Shown here: one piece after another, positions 21,766-32,631 of the stretch
How the letters are laid out: every line of letters starts with the position of its first letter
Position numbering within the stretch: position 1 is the stretch's first letter
Source of the DNA: Anisodus tanguticus
Taxonomy: Eukaryota; Streptophyta; Magnoliopsida; Solanales; Solanaceae
Length of the DNA: 64,000 bases
Assembly: GCA_034509755.1 (NCBI GenBank)
Contig: CM067545.1
Location: forward strand, 43,765,062-43,829,061
Direction of reading: 5' to 3'
Position numbers and translations under genes: made by a program
The notes under the pieces: model-generated
The model's database searches: none
What the model was told of the DNA's origin: nothing
Seen by the model: the letters and a program-made list of their open reading frames with translations, nothing else

Positions 21766-23108
21766 TGTTGGTCCTCTATTGTACTTTATAAAGCGGTACG
21801 GGAAGTAAATAACTATTACAAGTATTCAAAAGGATAAACAAATATTCAATATTCAGAAATTGAATCTTGTTGAAGAAATAGGCCAATCTTCAAAACTGCC
21901 GCAAGCTTGTTGTGTCTTGAATCTTGATAACCTGAAATCAAGAAACAACTAAATTTGGATGGTTACAACGTTGTGTGTTGAGTCGAGTGATTGCCCTCTG
22001 TCCTTAAGACAAGATTTCCCCGTATATATGCTTTTACGTTAGCGGGCAATAGTCTCCCAAGATAAAACAACACTTTAATCTCAATGCTACAAAGCCAATA
22101 GGTTGAGCCTGACGAAGAAAACAAATATGAATCGTCTTGCTGAAGATATGGAAAAGGAAGGAAGAGTTTCTGTTTACTCTTCTCTTTCATCTCTGTGTAT
22201 ATAGTGTGTCTCTGCTGTGTATATCACACTGTATTTCTTCACTGTTTTGCACTGATTTTCACCACTGTTTTGTACAGATTTTGGCCACTGTTTTGTGCTC
22301 TTTTGTGACTGAAATGTGCTGCTATTTTCGTGTATATTCTCTCACGTTATTGAGCCAAAAGAGGCACCAATATATAGCATGGAGGAGGGCTGTCCAACAA
22401 CCCAAATATGGTTGTTAATGGCGAATAGGAGGGCTGTAAATGGCAGGTTTAATGCCATTAGTGAGGCTGATTTATGGTCTTGAAGGAGGTTGATGATGGT
22501 CATTGAAGGAGGGCTGTTAATGGAGTAGTTAACAGCCAAGTAATGGCTGGTTAATGCTCAAAAAATAGTCCAAACGGTAGGCAGAAAGTTTCTGCCTTCC
22601 GTCACTCCCAAAATCAACTTTCCAGAAACTCTAGGGACCAAACTGTAAATATTAAGTAATTTGGGGTCCAAAAAGATAATATCAGAAAGTCCCCATAGAC
22701 GCAGCCCGAGACCGGACTGGACCGGACGGGCGGCGGCGGCGCGCGTGTGGGCTTATCCTTGAACCCAAACACATCTAGGTCCTCCCTCTTTTAAACACAT
22801 GAGATACCCCTTGGGGTCCCAAACCCTTTACCACATTAGAGACTTATATAGAGAGGAATTCTTCATATTCCCACCGATGTGGTAGATTTGTCCCACACCA
22901 TATTTTCATGCCTCAAACACCTTACTTCGTGGACCAATATCACTTTCATTTCTCAACGAAATTTGACGATTCTTGGCCCTACGGTCATCTACTCACTTAG
23001 TAGATTATGCATGTGTGAAGAGACAAAGCCTCCAACATGCGGAACACTAGTGTTTAATTCATCAAAGATGGGTGGACGCATCTCCCCGCCAAAGGCAAAT
23101 TTCCAACA
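21766..23108 (-). repeat. 5' LTR of E
   Basis: 1343 bp, TGTTGG to CCAACA, directly followed by the right copy of TGATA. Nearly collinear with the left LTR apart from one longer segment near 22368-22450. Confidence 0.85.
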
Positions 23109-23113
23109 TGATA

Positions 23114-23613
23114 TACATAGTGTATACCATGGGTACCGAATGACGAAGCCCAGCGTCGGCAGTGGCTGAGGCCCAGCACGGACATTGGCTATCAAGTGTA
23201 TATTAGGAAAGTATATTTGGTGTATATTGTAGTGTATTTGTTACCTAAATTAGGATTATACACTTACTATAATTGTATAGTTAGAATTATGGTAGAATAA
23301 GGTTTTAGGAGTAGAATAGGAATAGGATTCTCCTATTTTGTAACTTGTATATATACCTTTCAATTAGCACGGGCATTGGCTATCAAGCCCATCACGGGCA
23401 GTGGCTATCAAGTGTATATTAGGAAAGTATATTTGGTGTATATTGTATTGTATTTGTTACCTAAATTAGGATTATACACTTACCATAATTGTATAGTTAG
23501 AATTATGGTAGAATAAGGTTTTAGGAGTGGAATAGGAATAAGATTCTCCTATTTTGTAACTTGTATATATACCTTTCAATTAATGAAAATAATCAAGGGG
23601 ATTATTTCTTTCA
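23114..23613 (+). repeat. 5' LTR of D2, right piece with 216-bp internal duplication
   Basis: Continues the LTR after E. A unit starting ATCAAGTGTATATTAGG occurs at 23191 and again at 23407, so about 216 bp are duplicated in tandem. The 3' LTR has only one unit, and since both LTRs are copied from one template at insertion, the duplication arose later. The LTR ends at TTTCA (23613). TATATATAC at about 23349 and 23565 is a possible TATA box. Confidence 0.85.
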
Positions 23614-23630
23614 TGGTATCAAGAGACTAG
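23614..23630 (+). other. Primer-binding site of D2
   Basis: TGGTATCAAGAGACTAG directly after the LTR, resembling the initiator tRNA-Met complement with one inserted base. Confidence 0.75.
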
Positions 23631-23780
23631 GTCTAACAAAATTATTCTCTCCCAAATTTTGTGCCCTTTCTCGGCCGAACCCCCCCCCCCCCCTCGGGTT
23701 TCTTGTCCAAATTTCGTCTTCCGCTCTAAAAAATCTCTCTTACTATTCCCAAATTCCCCCTCCTTCTTTGTTCTTTCAAT

Positions 23781-24701
23781 ATGTCTAAGAACAATTTTCA
23801 TCCTGCCCTCATGGTTTCTAACGTCAAGAACAATATCCCTATTGTGCTTGAGATGGAAAACGTCCAATATGCGACGTGGGCAGAATTGTTTAAAATTCAC
23901 TCTATCTCTCATCAAGTTATCCATCACATAATTCTTCCTGCTATACCTCTTCCCGTGGAGGATCCTCAGTTATAGATTACTCTTGATGCTACCGTTCTCC
24001 AGTGGATTTATTCCACTATTTCGGTTGACCTCTTACAAACGATTATTGAGCCGGATACCATGGTTATGGCTACCTGGAATAGATTGCGTGACATATTCCA
24101 AGATAACCAACATTCACGTGTTGTCACACTCGATCAGGAATTCTCTCTAGTTCGCATGGAAGAATTTCCAAACATCTCTGCATATTGCAAGAAACTCAAG
24201 GAATTGGCGGACCAACTCCATAACGTTGGCGCACCTGTGACAAATAATCGTTTGGTTCTACAACTGGTTGTTGGTCTTTCTGAGGCCTATAATGGCGCTG
24301 GAACTCTCCTTCGTCAAAGCAACCCACTTTCCGCTTTTTATCAAGCCCGCTCCATGCTTACTTTGGAAGAAACCGGTTTGGATAAAAGGGCGACTACCGG
24401 AGCAAGCCCCGTCGTCCTAATGACGTCCTCCACAAATTCTTCGGGTTTTGTTGAAAATTCGAGCCAAAACCATACTAATGGTGGCGGCAAAAATAATTGT
24501 AAGAATAATAACAAAAACTGCAGGGGCAAACGCAGCAGTTTCGGTGGTGGTTCTGGTGGACAGCAAGCAGGCAATAAGCCCCGTCCAGTGAACAGTGGCC
24601 CACCACCCTACTGGTCCCAGCAGTGGAACACATGGCAGTGGGGCTGGGGCAATGGGCCGTGGGCCAGCAGCCCCTACTTTCTAGCAGATCCCGACAGCTA
24701 G
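23781..24701 (+). pseudogene. D2 gag, one internal stop
   Basis: Gag of about 306 codons starting at Met 23781, with the start region MSKNNFHPAL shared in part with D1. TAG at 23973-23975 replaces the Trp codon found in D1 (DDPTLWTILDA), so a single substitution breaks the N-terminal part. The rest of the same frame is open to TAG 24699-24701: ATVLQWIYSTISVDLL, WNRLRDIFQDN, AYCKKLKELADQL and LVLQLVVGLSEAYNG identify the UBN2 domain (residues about 60-220). An Asn/Gly/Ser-rich and Trp-rich tail follows. No CCHC zinc knuckle is visible. The 23675-23695 leader has a run of about 15 C. Confidence 0.88.
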
Positions 24702-26255
24702 TGGGCTGGCCAGCCTTTCAGGCCCAACCATCGCAGTCGCGGCCCACTGGCCACTGGCCCCAGTAACGCCAGTTCCAGCAGCTACGGCCCCGGTTCACCC
24801 GATTCTCGGAATACTTAGGCCCCGACATCCGCAAGCTCACCACGCAGCACGCCCCACTCAGACCGATATAGAGGCCGCGATACACACATTGGGTTTGACT
24901 CAACCGGACACAAATTGGTATATGGACACCGGTGCCACTACCCACATGACTTCCGATTCCGGTACTCTCTCATCTTATTCCAATTTGAGCAACCCTCGGG
25001 GTATAATTGTTGGTAATGGCAACTCTAAACGTTGTCTCCCCCCAATCCACCCCTTATCTTGAAAAATACTTTACATGCCCCCATATTGATTAAAAATTTA
25101 GTGTCTGTCCGAAAGTTCACCACTGACAATTCTGTTTCTGTTGAATTTGATCATTTTGGTTTCTCTGTGAAGGATTTCAAGACGGGGAGTCATCTCATGA
25201 GGTGTGATAGTAGGGGGGATCTTTATCCTATCACGCCCGGTTTCAGTCCATCGAGTCAAGCTTTTCCATCAGCCTTTGCAGCCATTTCTCCTTCCTTATG
25301 GCATGCTCTCCTTGGTCATCCGGGATCCTCTATTTTATCTATTTTAGATAAAAATAGTTTTATTTCTTGTAAGAGTACGAGTCGTACTCCAATTTGTCAA
25401 TCTTGTTCGTTAGGAAAAATTATTAAGCTTCCATTTGTAGACTCAAATTCTCATACTTCAATGCCATTTGATATTATTCATAGCGACCTATGGACGTTTC
25501 CTGTTCTCAGTTCGTTGGGTCATCGATATTATGTTCTCTTTTTAGATGATTATTCTCATTTTTTGTGGACGTTTCCAATTGCAAATAAATCTCAAGTGTT
25601 TTCAGTCTTCATAAAATTTAGAGCGTTCATTCGTACCCAATTCGAAAGAGAAATAAAAAATATCCAATGTGATAATGGGAAAGAGTATGACAATAGGGTG
25701 TTTCGGGAGTTCTGTGATAATAATGGGATTAATTTTCATTTTTCTTGTCCTCATACATCTTCACAAAATGGGAAAGCCGAATGCAAATTTCGTTCCATAA
25801 ATAACATTGTCCGCACTCTCTTAATTCATGCTTTCATACCCAGATATTTTTGGCATCATGCTTTACAAATGGCCACATATCTGCTAAATAAAATTTCGTC
25901 CAAAAGTCTGACATATTGTTCCCCCCTGCAAATTTTATATAATAAGAATCCTTCTTATTCTCATCTTCGGGTTTTTGGGTGCTTGTGTTATCCGTTATTC
26001 CCGTCCACTACAATTAACAAACTTCAGGCCCGGTCCACTCCGTGTGTGTTTTTGGGTTATCCATCTAATCATCGTGGTTACAAATGCTTTGATTTATCCT
26101 CCAAGAAAATCATCATTAATCGCCAGGTAATTTTTGATGAAACTCAATTTCCCTTTACTAAAGTTCATACTCCCGAGCCTAGTTCGTATAATTTTTTGGA
26201 TGATGGTATATCCTCGTATATTACTCACCATTTTTTGGACATATCCCGCACCTAA
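24702..26255 (+). pseudogene. D2 protease and integrase
   Basis: The protease active site NWYMDTGATTHMT lies at 24913-24951, one frame away from gag and integrase, so there is a frameshift on each side. The frame 25032-26255 is open for 407 codons: pre-integrase RCDSRGDLYPI near 25200; the zinc-binding HHCC as LWHALLGHPG and CQSCSLGK; and the catalytic acidic residues in DIIHSDLW, IQCDNGKEYDN and SSQNGKAE. It ends with the conserved YPSNHRGYKCFD segment and a stop at 26253-26255. This is the most intact long pol segment in the window. Integrase inserts the cDNA into the genome. Confidence 0.88.
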
Positions 26256-26322
26256 AATTCTCCAGCGGGCCCACTGCCCACTGTCCCCACTATCCCGTCA
26301 CAGTCTCTAGTTACTGGATTCA

Positions 26323-27480
26323 GTGGCTGCTCCAGATTGCCGATTTGGGCCAGCAGGCAGTATCCCGAGCCCAGCAAATTCCCAAAATTCACTCAATTCT
26401 TCCTCGAGTGATAGACCGGTCACTCGTAGTCAGCGGGGTATTTTTACACCTAAAAGACATTTTAATTTACATTCTGATTTCTCTAAATCCCCCTTGCCCC
26501 GTAATCCTGTATCCGCCTTAAACGACCCGAATTGGAAAATTGCTATGACTGATGAATATAATGCTCTTATTGATAATAAGACGTGGGAGTTGGTACCCCA
26601 TCCATCTGGTATTAATATTATCAGGTCTATGGGGATTTTTGCTCATAAGAAAAATTCAGATGGGTCATTCGCTCGACATAAGGCACGACTTGTGGGTGAT
26701 GGTAAGACTCAGCAGGTTGGGATAGATTGTGGTGAGACGTTTAGTCCGGTGGTCAAGCGGCTACCATTCGCACTGTGCTTAGCTTGGCTCTTTCAAAGGC
26801 ATGGCCTATTCATCAGTTGGATGTCAAGAATGCTTTCCTACATGGTGATCTCAAGGAAACAGTCTATATGCATCAGCCGTTGGGATTCAGGGATCCCAAC
26901 CATCCTCATCATGTCTGTTTATTGAAAAAAGTCCTTATGTGGGCTTAAGTAGTCTCCACGGGCCTGGTATACGAGGTTTGCTGACTTTGTTTCGACTATT
27001 GGGTTCACTCACAGCAGAAACAGATAATTCCTTGTTCATCTACTGTCGTGGTTCGTCTTTGGCCTACATTCTGTTGTATGTGGATGATATCATTTTGACT
27101 GCCTCTTCCGATGCCTTATGCCAGTCTATCATGGCCTTGGTCAGGTCTGAGTTTGCTATGAAAGACTTAGGGCCCTTGAGTTACTTTTTGGGGATTGCCG
27201 TCAAGCGTCATTCAGATGGTTTGTTTTTTTCTCAAAGAAAGTATGCGGCTGAGATCATCGAGAGGGCTGGGATGTCATCCTGTAAGTCCATTTCCACTCC
27301 AGTTGATACAAAGCCCAAGCTTAGTGCAGTGGCTGGCGCACCATACGAGAACCCGACCCGCTATCGCAGTCTTGCAGGGGCCCTTAAGTATCATACTTTT
27401 ACAAGACTGGATATTACGTATGCCGTCCAGCAGGTATGTTTATTCATGCATGATCCTCGAATTGAGCACATGAATGAAAT
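26323..27480 (+). pseudogene. D2 reverse transcriptase, frameshifted
   Basis: RT in at least two frames. The first, 26323-26925, starts with a Pro/Ser-rich linker, then NDPNWKIAMTDEYNALIDNK, KARLVGDGKTQQVGIDCGET and FSPVVK. A 1-bp loss near 26760 shifts the frame before the ATIRT segment. The second, 26939-27652, carries YVDDIILTASS (27078-27110), AMKDLGPLSYFLGIAV and TRYRSLAGALKYHTFTR. Catalytic Asp residues of YVDD are present. The two frames and a stop between them prevent one polypeptide. Confidence 0.87.
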
Positions 27481-28039
27481 CAAACGCATCATTAGGTATA
27501 TTCAGGGTACACAGGACTATGGTTTGCATTTATATCCTTCCTCGCCATCCACACTTGTTTCATACACAGATGCTGATTGGGGTGATTGTCCAGACACCAG
27601 ACGGACGACGTCTGGCTACTGTATGTTCCTTGGCAACAACTTGGTCTCCTGATCGGCGAAGCGTCAAGCAACTCTATCCCGCTCAAGTGCCAAGGCCGAA
27701 TATCAAGGTGTAGCTAATGTGGTCTCAGAATCATGTTGGTTACGTAATTTACTTTTGGAGCTTCATTGTCCCATTCAGAAGGCAACCTTGGTATATTGCA
27801 ATAATATTAGTGATATCTACCTTTCAGGTAACCCGGTTCAACACCAATGCACTAAGCATATCGAAATGGACATTCACTTTGTCCGTGAAAAGGTTGCTCG
27901 GGGTCACGTTCGCATATGCCATGTCCCGTCCCGATATCAAGTTGCAGACATCTTTACAAAGGGTCTACCCGCGGTCCTTTTTGAAGATTTTAGGGACAGT
28001 CTCTGCGTTCGAAGACTGCCCGCTATGACTGTGGGGGTG
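27480..28039 (+). pseudogene. D2 RNase H and polypurine tract
   Basis: RNase H begins at SYTDADWGDCPDTRR (about 27559). The motif NNLVSWSAKRQA is broken by TGA at 27650-27652 in place of Trp. The next blocks run in the frame of 27719-28045: the normally invariant YCDN motif reads VYCNNIS (27791-27811), an Asp-to-Asn change in a catalytic position, whereas D1 keeps Asp. QHQCTKHIEMDIHFVREKV and QVADIFTKGLPA complete the domain. The purine tract GTGGGGGTG precedes the 3' LTR. Confidence 0.87.
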
Positions 28040-28376
28040 TGTTAAACAAGGTAATATACCCGTGGTATACATTCGGTATACCACGGGTACCGAATGACGA
28101 AGCCCAGCGTCGGCAGTGGCTGAGGCCAGCACGGGCATTGGCTATCAAGCCCATCACGGGCAGTGGCTATCAAGTGTATATTAGGAAAGTATATTTGGTG
28201 TATATTGTAGTGTATGTGTTACCTAAATTAGGATTATATACTTACCATAATTGTATAGTTAGAATTATGGTAGAATAAGGTTTTAGGAGTAGAATAGGAA
28301 TAGAATTCTCCTATTTTGTAACTTGTATATATACCTTTCAATTAATGAAAATTATGAAAGGAGATTATTTTTTTCA
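28040..28376 (+). repeat. 3' LTR of D2
   Basis: 337 bp, TGTTAAACAAGG to TTTCA, followed by TTCTT. Near its start is a perfect 12-bp inverted repeat, CCCGTGGTATAC / GTATACCACGGG, with loop ATTCG (28059-28087). It carries a single copy of the segment that is doubled in the 5' LTR. Confidence 0.9.
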
Positions 28377-28381
28377 TTCTT

Positions 28382-29119
28382 GATCTGCAGATTAGTGATT
28401 AGTCTAATCCAATTTATTGGTATAACATCTGATTTCCACACAAACACAGAAAAGAAGAAAGAAAATGCAGAGTAGTCATCATATAGTTTTGCAATCATAA
28501 TTTTGTGGAAACAGAAAGAAATAAAGAAAGATCAAATAAATTGGCTATTTAGTCCCCTCTGTTAATAGGTGCATGCATTTAATTTAGGGCTGATTACAAC
28601 AGCCGCCCTTTAATTTTTTCATTACATTTTCATTTAGACATATAAATTATATTTCTATTAAACATCTGAATACATGATAAAGTGTTCTTATTAGATATTT
28701 ATAACTCGAAATTTTTAAAAAGTATCTACGCGTGTTCTCAAACCATGATCCTTCTTGAATTATACATATCAACATCAATTAGAATAGGTTTAAAATGTTA
28801 TAGCTTATTGAGGCTAATGCGTATAATTAAATAATGTGATATATTTCAAGTGATTAACTTATCTATAATGTAAGTTTGAGAACACGCACATAAGCTTTTC
28901 TAAAACTTTGAATTGGAAGTATCCAATAAGAACATTTATCATGTGTTTAGGTGCTTGATCCTGCAGTTTAAATGTCTAAATAAAATTTATTAGCAAATTA
29001 TAGAGATTGTCAATATATTCAACTTAAATTTAGTCTCGTATCCATGTTATGACAACAATAAGGCGTAATGCCAGATTGCCAGTAGAGCTCATATAATTCT
29101 ATTTCACATAAATAGAATG
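28382..29119. other. AT-rich spacer between D2 and C, containing the MITE
   Basis: Outside the inverted-repeat element nothing was recognised: no coding frame, LTR end or RNA gene. Confidence 0.55.
28629..28988. mobile_element. MITE-like inverted repeat element
   Basis: Two arms of roughly 115 bp pair across the element: ATGATAAAGTGTTCTTATTA and ACGCGTGTTCTCAAACC in the left arm match, reversed, ATGATAAATGTTCTTATT and TGCGTGTTCTCAAACTT from the right arm. About 110 bp separate the arms. The outer ends (CATTTAGACATA / TATTTAGACATT) are approximate and no target duplication was found. Fold-back DNA of this size fits a non-autonomous DNA transposon. Confidence 0.65.
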
Positions 29120-29284
29120 TGATAGTGAATATATTTCATAAATACTCACAATATATTCTGTAATTAATATTTAGTGTAATTAATGTAAAATAGAGATCAT
29201 AATTCTATTAGGACTACAATTGTATGATCTATATATATAACATTAATAAGAGAACTACATGAAGGAGATTTACACTATTCTACA
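29120..29284 (+). repeat. 5' LTR of C
   Basis: 165 bp, TGATAGTGAATA to TTCTACA, followed by the primer site TGGTATCAAGAGCC (29285-29298). Close to the LTR at 2930-3091 on the other strand. TATATATAA at about 29231 is a possible TATA box. Confidence 0.85.
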
Positions 29285-29369
29285 TGGTATCAAGAGCCAA
29301 AAAATTTCTCCCTACCCTAAACCTTATTTTCGGCCGCCATACCCTAAATTTTCTCCCCCTTCTGCCACC

Positions 29370-29790
29370 GCAAAAGTGTTGTATACCGCCGGTGTACATC
29401 TGTTTCTCACTGATATACATCCAAATCAACCCTCTTCCTTACCCATATTAACTTGTATACACCTGGTATACAGGTAATATCTACGGATATACAGCCACCG
29501 ACCCTCCTCTTTAGATATCTTACCGTATACATTTGGTATACATGTGATACTCACCGTATACAACCACAATCAGACCTCTTCTTTACCTATTTTGGCCGTA
29601 TACATCCAATATACATATGATATTTAGTGATATAAGGCCAAATCAGACCTCTTTTCTACCTATCTCGCCCGTATACATCCGGTACACAGGTGATATACAC
29701 AACACCCGAACCCCTTATCACCCGAAAAGGCCTTTATACCGCTGATATACAGTTGATATAAGGCTGCCCCAAACCCTATATCCTTCTACC
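29370..29790 (+). repeat. GTATAC-rich degenerate tandem repeats in the C leader
   Basis: About five copies of a unit near 80 bp, each with CGTATACAT-like then GGTATACA-like words and a following AATCAGACCTCTTCTTTACC-like segment (best at about 29570-29600 and 29640-29670). GTATAC is itself a palindrome, so units can fold. They occupy the untranslated leader between primer site and the first Met at 29808. Confidence 0.65.
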
Positions 29791-29807
29791 AATTTTTGGC
29801 AGCACTC

Positions 29808-30405
29808 ATGGCTTCACCCGCGACCCACATAGCTTCCCCTGCTTCCTCTTCCTCAACACCCGACGTAAAAAAATAATCAGCCGCAGGCCCAGTACCCGAA
29901 ACAGTAGACCAACCCACGTCTTTGGCAATAGTTTGGAGACTAGGCCCCGTCGACCAGTCTCTTTCACAGGCCAGGCCCAGCAGGAATAGTGGGCACTACC
30001 GAGGCCCACTATACAGCGACCCAGCAACAACAGTGTGCACTACTGAGGCCCACTATACAGCGGCCCAGCACCACCGATAATCTGTCCAACCACCTGGCCC
30101 ACTACACAGTGGCCCAGCAGCAGCCGTCCAGCTTCAATCCAACGGATTTGGGCCGTGCTTTCGGCTCTTTAAAAATTTCGCAGTCCGATGGTATGTGGTA
30201 TATGGATACGGGCGCCACGTCTCACCTCACCAATAATTTTGGTAATGTTCCTCAACTGCGCAATTTAATTACTCCTCAATCTATTATGTTCGGAAATGAT
30301 CATTGCATTCCAATTCAAGGGGTTAGCCACACACTAACTCCACCACCGCATCCCCACTTCTCCCTTAAAACGTCCGATATGCCCCTAACATTATCAAGAA
30401 CCTAA
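29808..30405 (+). pseudogene. C gag remnant and protease
   Basis: A putative start at 29808 gives a short Ala/Ser/Thr-rich peptide ending at TAA 29874-29876. The UBN2 gag domain present in D1 and D2 is absent, so most of gag has been deleted. What follows is the Gln-rich gag tail, with a roughly 50-bp block containing GAGGCCCACTATACAGCG duplicated near 30001 and 30046. The frame 29989-30405 continues into the protease: SDGMWYMDTGATSHLTNNFG at 30183-30245, with the D-T-G-A site intact. Without the gag domain the element could not form its own particles. Confidence 0.78.
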
Positions 30406-30409
30406 TCTC

Positions 30410-31460
30410 TGTTAGAAAATTTGCCACTGATAATTATGTATCCATTGATTTCGACCCATTTGGTTTTTCTGTAAAGGACCTATGTATGGAGAAACTTCTT
30501 ATGAGATGCAATAGTGTGGGGGACCTCTATCATTTTCTATCCATGCTCACTGCCCATGTCACTCCACCCACCACTTTAGCTGTAATATCTCCATCAATGT
30601 GGCATAGTAGACTTGGTCATCCGCGAGCTCATGTTTTTGATTCCCTTAGAAATCGTAATTTAATCCAATGTAATAAAGGGAAACTTTCCCATAGTTTCTC
30701 CTCTTGTCATCTAGGGAAACATGTTAGACTTCCATTTACGTCCTCTTTGAGTATTACTTTATCTCCCTTTGATATTATTCATGTGGATTTATGGACATCT
30801 CCTAGAACTAGCAACCTAGGTCATAAATATTATTTGGTATTTTTGGATGACTTCTCTCACTTTCTTTAGGTCTATCCTCTTAAACATAAGTCTCAAGTTT
30901 TCCTTGAATTTCGTACATTGGTTAAAATGCAATTTGAAAAAGACATCAAAACTTTTCAATGTGATAATGGTCGTGAGTTCAATAACTCCATGTTTCATAA
31001 TTTTTTGTGCGGCTAATGTAACGGTTTTTCATTTTTCCTGCCCCCATACTTCCCCTCAAAATGGTAAAGCCGAAAGAAATCTCCGCACCATTAATAATGT
31101 GATTCGTACCCTTCTTTTTCATGTGTCTCTCCCCCTACCTTTTGGGTATATGCATTAAAAATGGTAGAACACATTCTTAACATCTAACCTACCCATACGA
31201 TCCAAAATAGGACACCCACCAAAATTCTCTTCTGTCGGATCCTTTCCAATGATCACCTTCAAATTTTTTGTTGTCTTTGTTATCCAAATCTGGCCTCCAC
31301 GGTCCCTCACAAATTAGCGTCTCACTCCACTTTGTGCGTCTTTCTAGGTTTCCCGTCGAATCATATGGGGTACTTGTGCTATGAGTTATCCACAGACAAA
31401 ATCTTAGTCTCATGCCATGTCACGTTTGTTGAGTACGTTTTCCCGTTTGACAACATCCAA
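30410..31460 (+). pseudogene. C integrase, broken
   Basis: Frame 30486-30869 carries RCNSVGDLYH, the zinc-binding region as MWHSRLGHPR and SCHLGKHVRLPF, and DIIHVDLWTSP with the first catalytic Asp. TAG at 30867-30869 replaces the Trp of the FSHFLW motif. Downstream, FQCDNGREFNN (second Asp) and SCPHTSPQNGKAERN (Glu) are in frames separated by a shift near 31010. The C-terminal FPSNHMGYLCYE-like segment near 31347 is in yet another frame. Dead. Confidence 0.8.
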
Positions 31461-31879
31461 AAATTTTGATTAACTGATTATAATTTCCTTGATGACTCGA
31501 ACACCTCCACTCTACTTCAAAATGCACTATATAGGACAAATACCAACTTGTCACCCACTTCCCCATCCACGGGACCCACTGCCACGTCACCCATCAACAC
31601 TACCCAGCCCAATTTACCCACTGCCCAGCCACCTTACAATGCGGCCCAGCCCAATAACCCATAACCTAGTCCCTTCGCCCAAACCAGTGACGCCACTACC
31701 CAGCCAACAACCTCACGACCCAGTCCCGCAAACTTCCAGCCCAACCTGCAATTCCTACCTACCGCCCCACTACACCCGATTCAGCCCCCAATCCACCATA
31801 TGGAACCCCGTGAACAACACGGGATTTTCAAATCAAAAGTCCACTTTAATTTGTCAACTCAAACCATCTCCCCGCTACC

Positions 31880-32631
31880 TAATAACCCAACCTTAGCAAA
31901 ACTTGACCCGAATTGGAATGCAACCATACGAGAGGAGTTTAATGCGCTTACTTCACAACGCACTTAGGATCTTGTTTCACGATCTGAGGGGGGTGAATGT
32001 AATTCATTGTATGTGGTTATTTTATCATAAGTTCAGAGATAATGGTGCCCTTGAACATCACAAGGCCAGACTTGTGGCAAATGGCACAGGGCAACAAGAG
32101 GGTGTTGATTGTGGTGAGATTTTCAGTCCAGTTGTTAAGACAGCTACCATCCGCACGGTGTTGAGCATTGCTATGGGGAAGAATTGTCCTATTCACCAGC
32201 TTTATATAAATAATGCTTTCTTACATGGGGATTTGAAAGAAACCGTCTATATGCATCAAACGCCAGGTTTTGTGCATCCGGAGGCTTCTCATTATATTTG
32301 TCATCTTCGTAAGTCACTATATGGGCTTAAACAAGCCCACGGGGCTTGGTATGAGAGGTTTGCCACTTACATCATACAGATCGGTTTCGTGTGCAGCAAG
32401 AGTGATAATTCATTATTCATTTTTCACTGAGGTACTGACACAACTTACCTTTTGTTATATGTGGATGATATTGTACTAACAGCTTCTTCAAATGGCCTGA
32501 CACACGAGATCATTCCTCTACTCAAGTCCGAATTTGCTATGACTGACTTGGTTAAGTTGAGTTTTTTTTTTGGGATATTAGTGACCAGATTCGCACATGC
32601 CATATTTTTGTGTCAGCGTAAGTATGCAGAG
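31880..32631 (+). pseudogene. C reverse transcriptase, N-terminal portion
   Basis: Frame 31903-32430: KARLVANGTGQQEGVDCGEI, FSPVVKTATIRTVLSIAMG, NNAFLHGDLKETVYMHQTPG and RKSLYGLKQAHGAWYERF. A stop at 32428-32430 precedes LLYVDDIVLTASS (32449-32487), which keeps both catalytic Asp residues. Then AMTDLVKLSFFFGILV and QRKYAE reach the CAGAG joint with element B. The N-terminal WEL-type segment is poorly preserved. The remainder of the domain resumes at 58542. Confidence 0.83.

Larger units (their letters stand above)
16424..23108 (-). mobile_element. Copia retrotransposon E, nested in the D2 LTR
   Basis: 6685-bp element flanked by TGATA (16419-16423 and 23109-23113). Two LTRs, 16424-17719 and 21766-23108, both run TGTTGG to CCAACA. 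Orientation is minus: a purine tract, AGAGGGGAT read on the minus strand, borders the left LTR (about 17720-17731), and Copia integrase sequence reads on the minus strand at 20062-20262. The primer-binding site next to the right LTR does not show the usual tRNA-Met sequence. The interior is heavily decayed. Confidence 0.85.
16396..28376 (+). mobile_element. Copia retrotransposon D2 (Ale-like), split by element E
   Basis: Full-length element bounded by the target duplication TTCTT (16391-16395 and 28377-28381). The 5' LTR starts TGTTAAACAAGG at 16396 and is interrupted after 28 bp by element E; D2 resumes at 23114. Without E it is about 5.3 kb. It holds gag, protease, integrase, RT and RNase H in Copia order. 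It is better preserved than its relative D1: the lesions are a handful of stops and frameshifts, and YVDD and the integrase acidic residues are intact. Confidence 0.93.
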
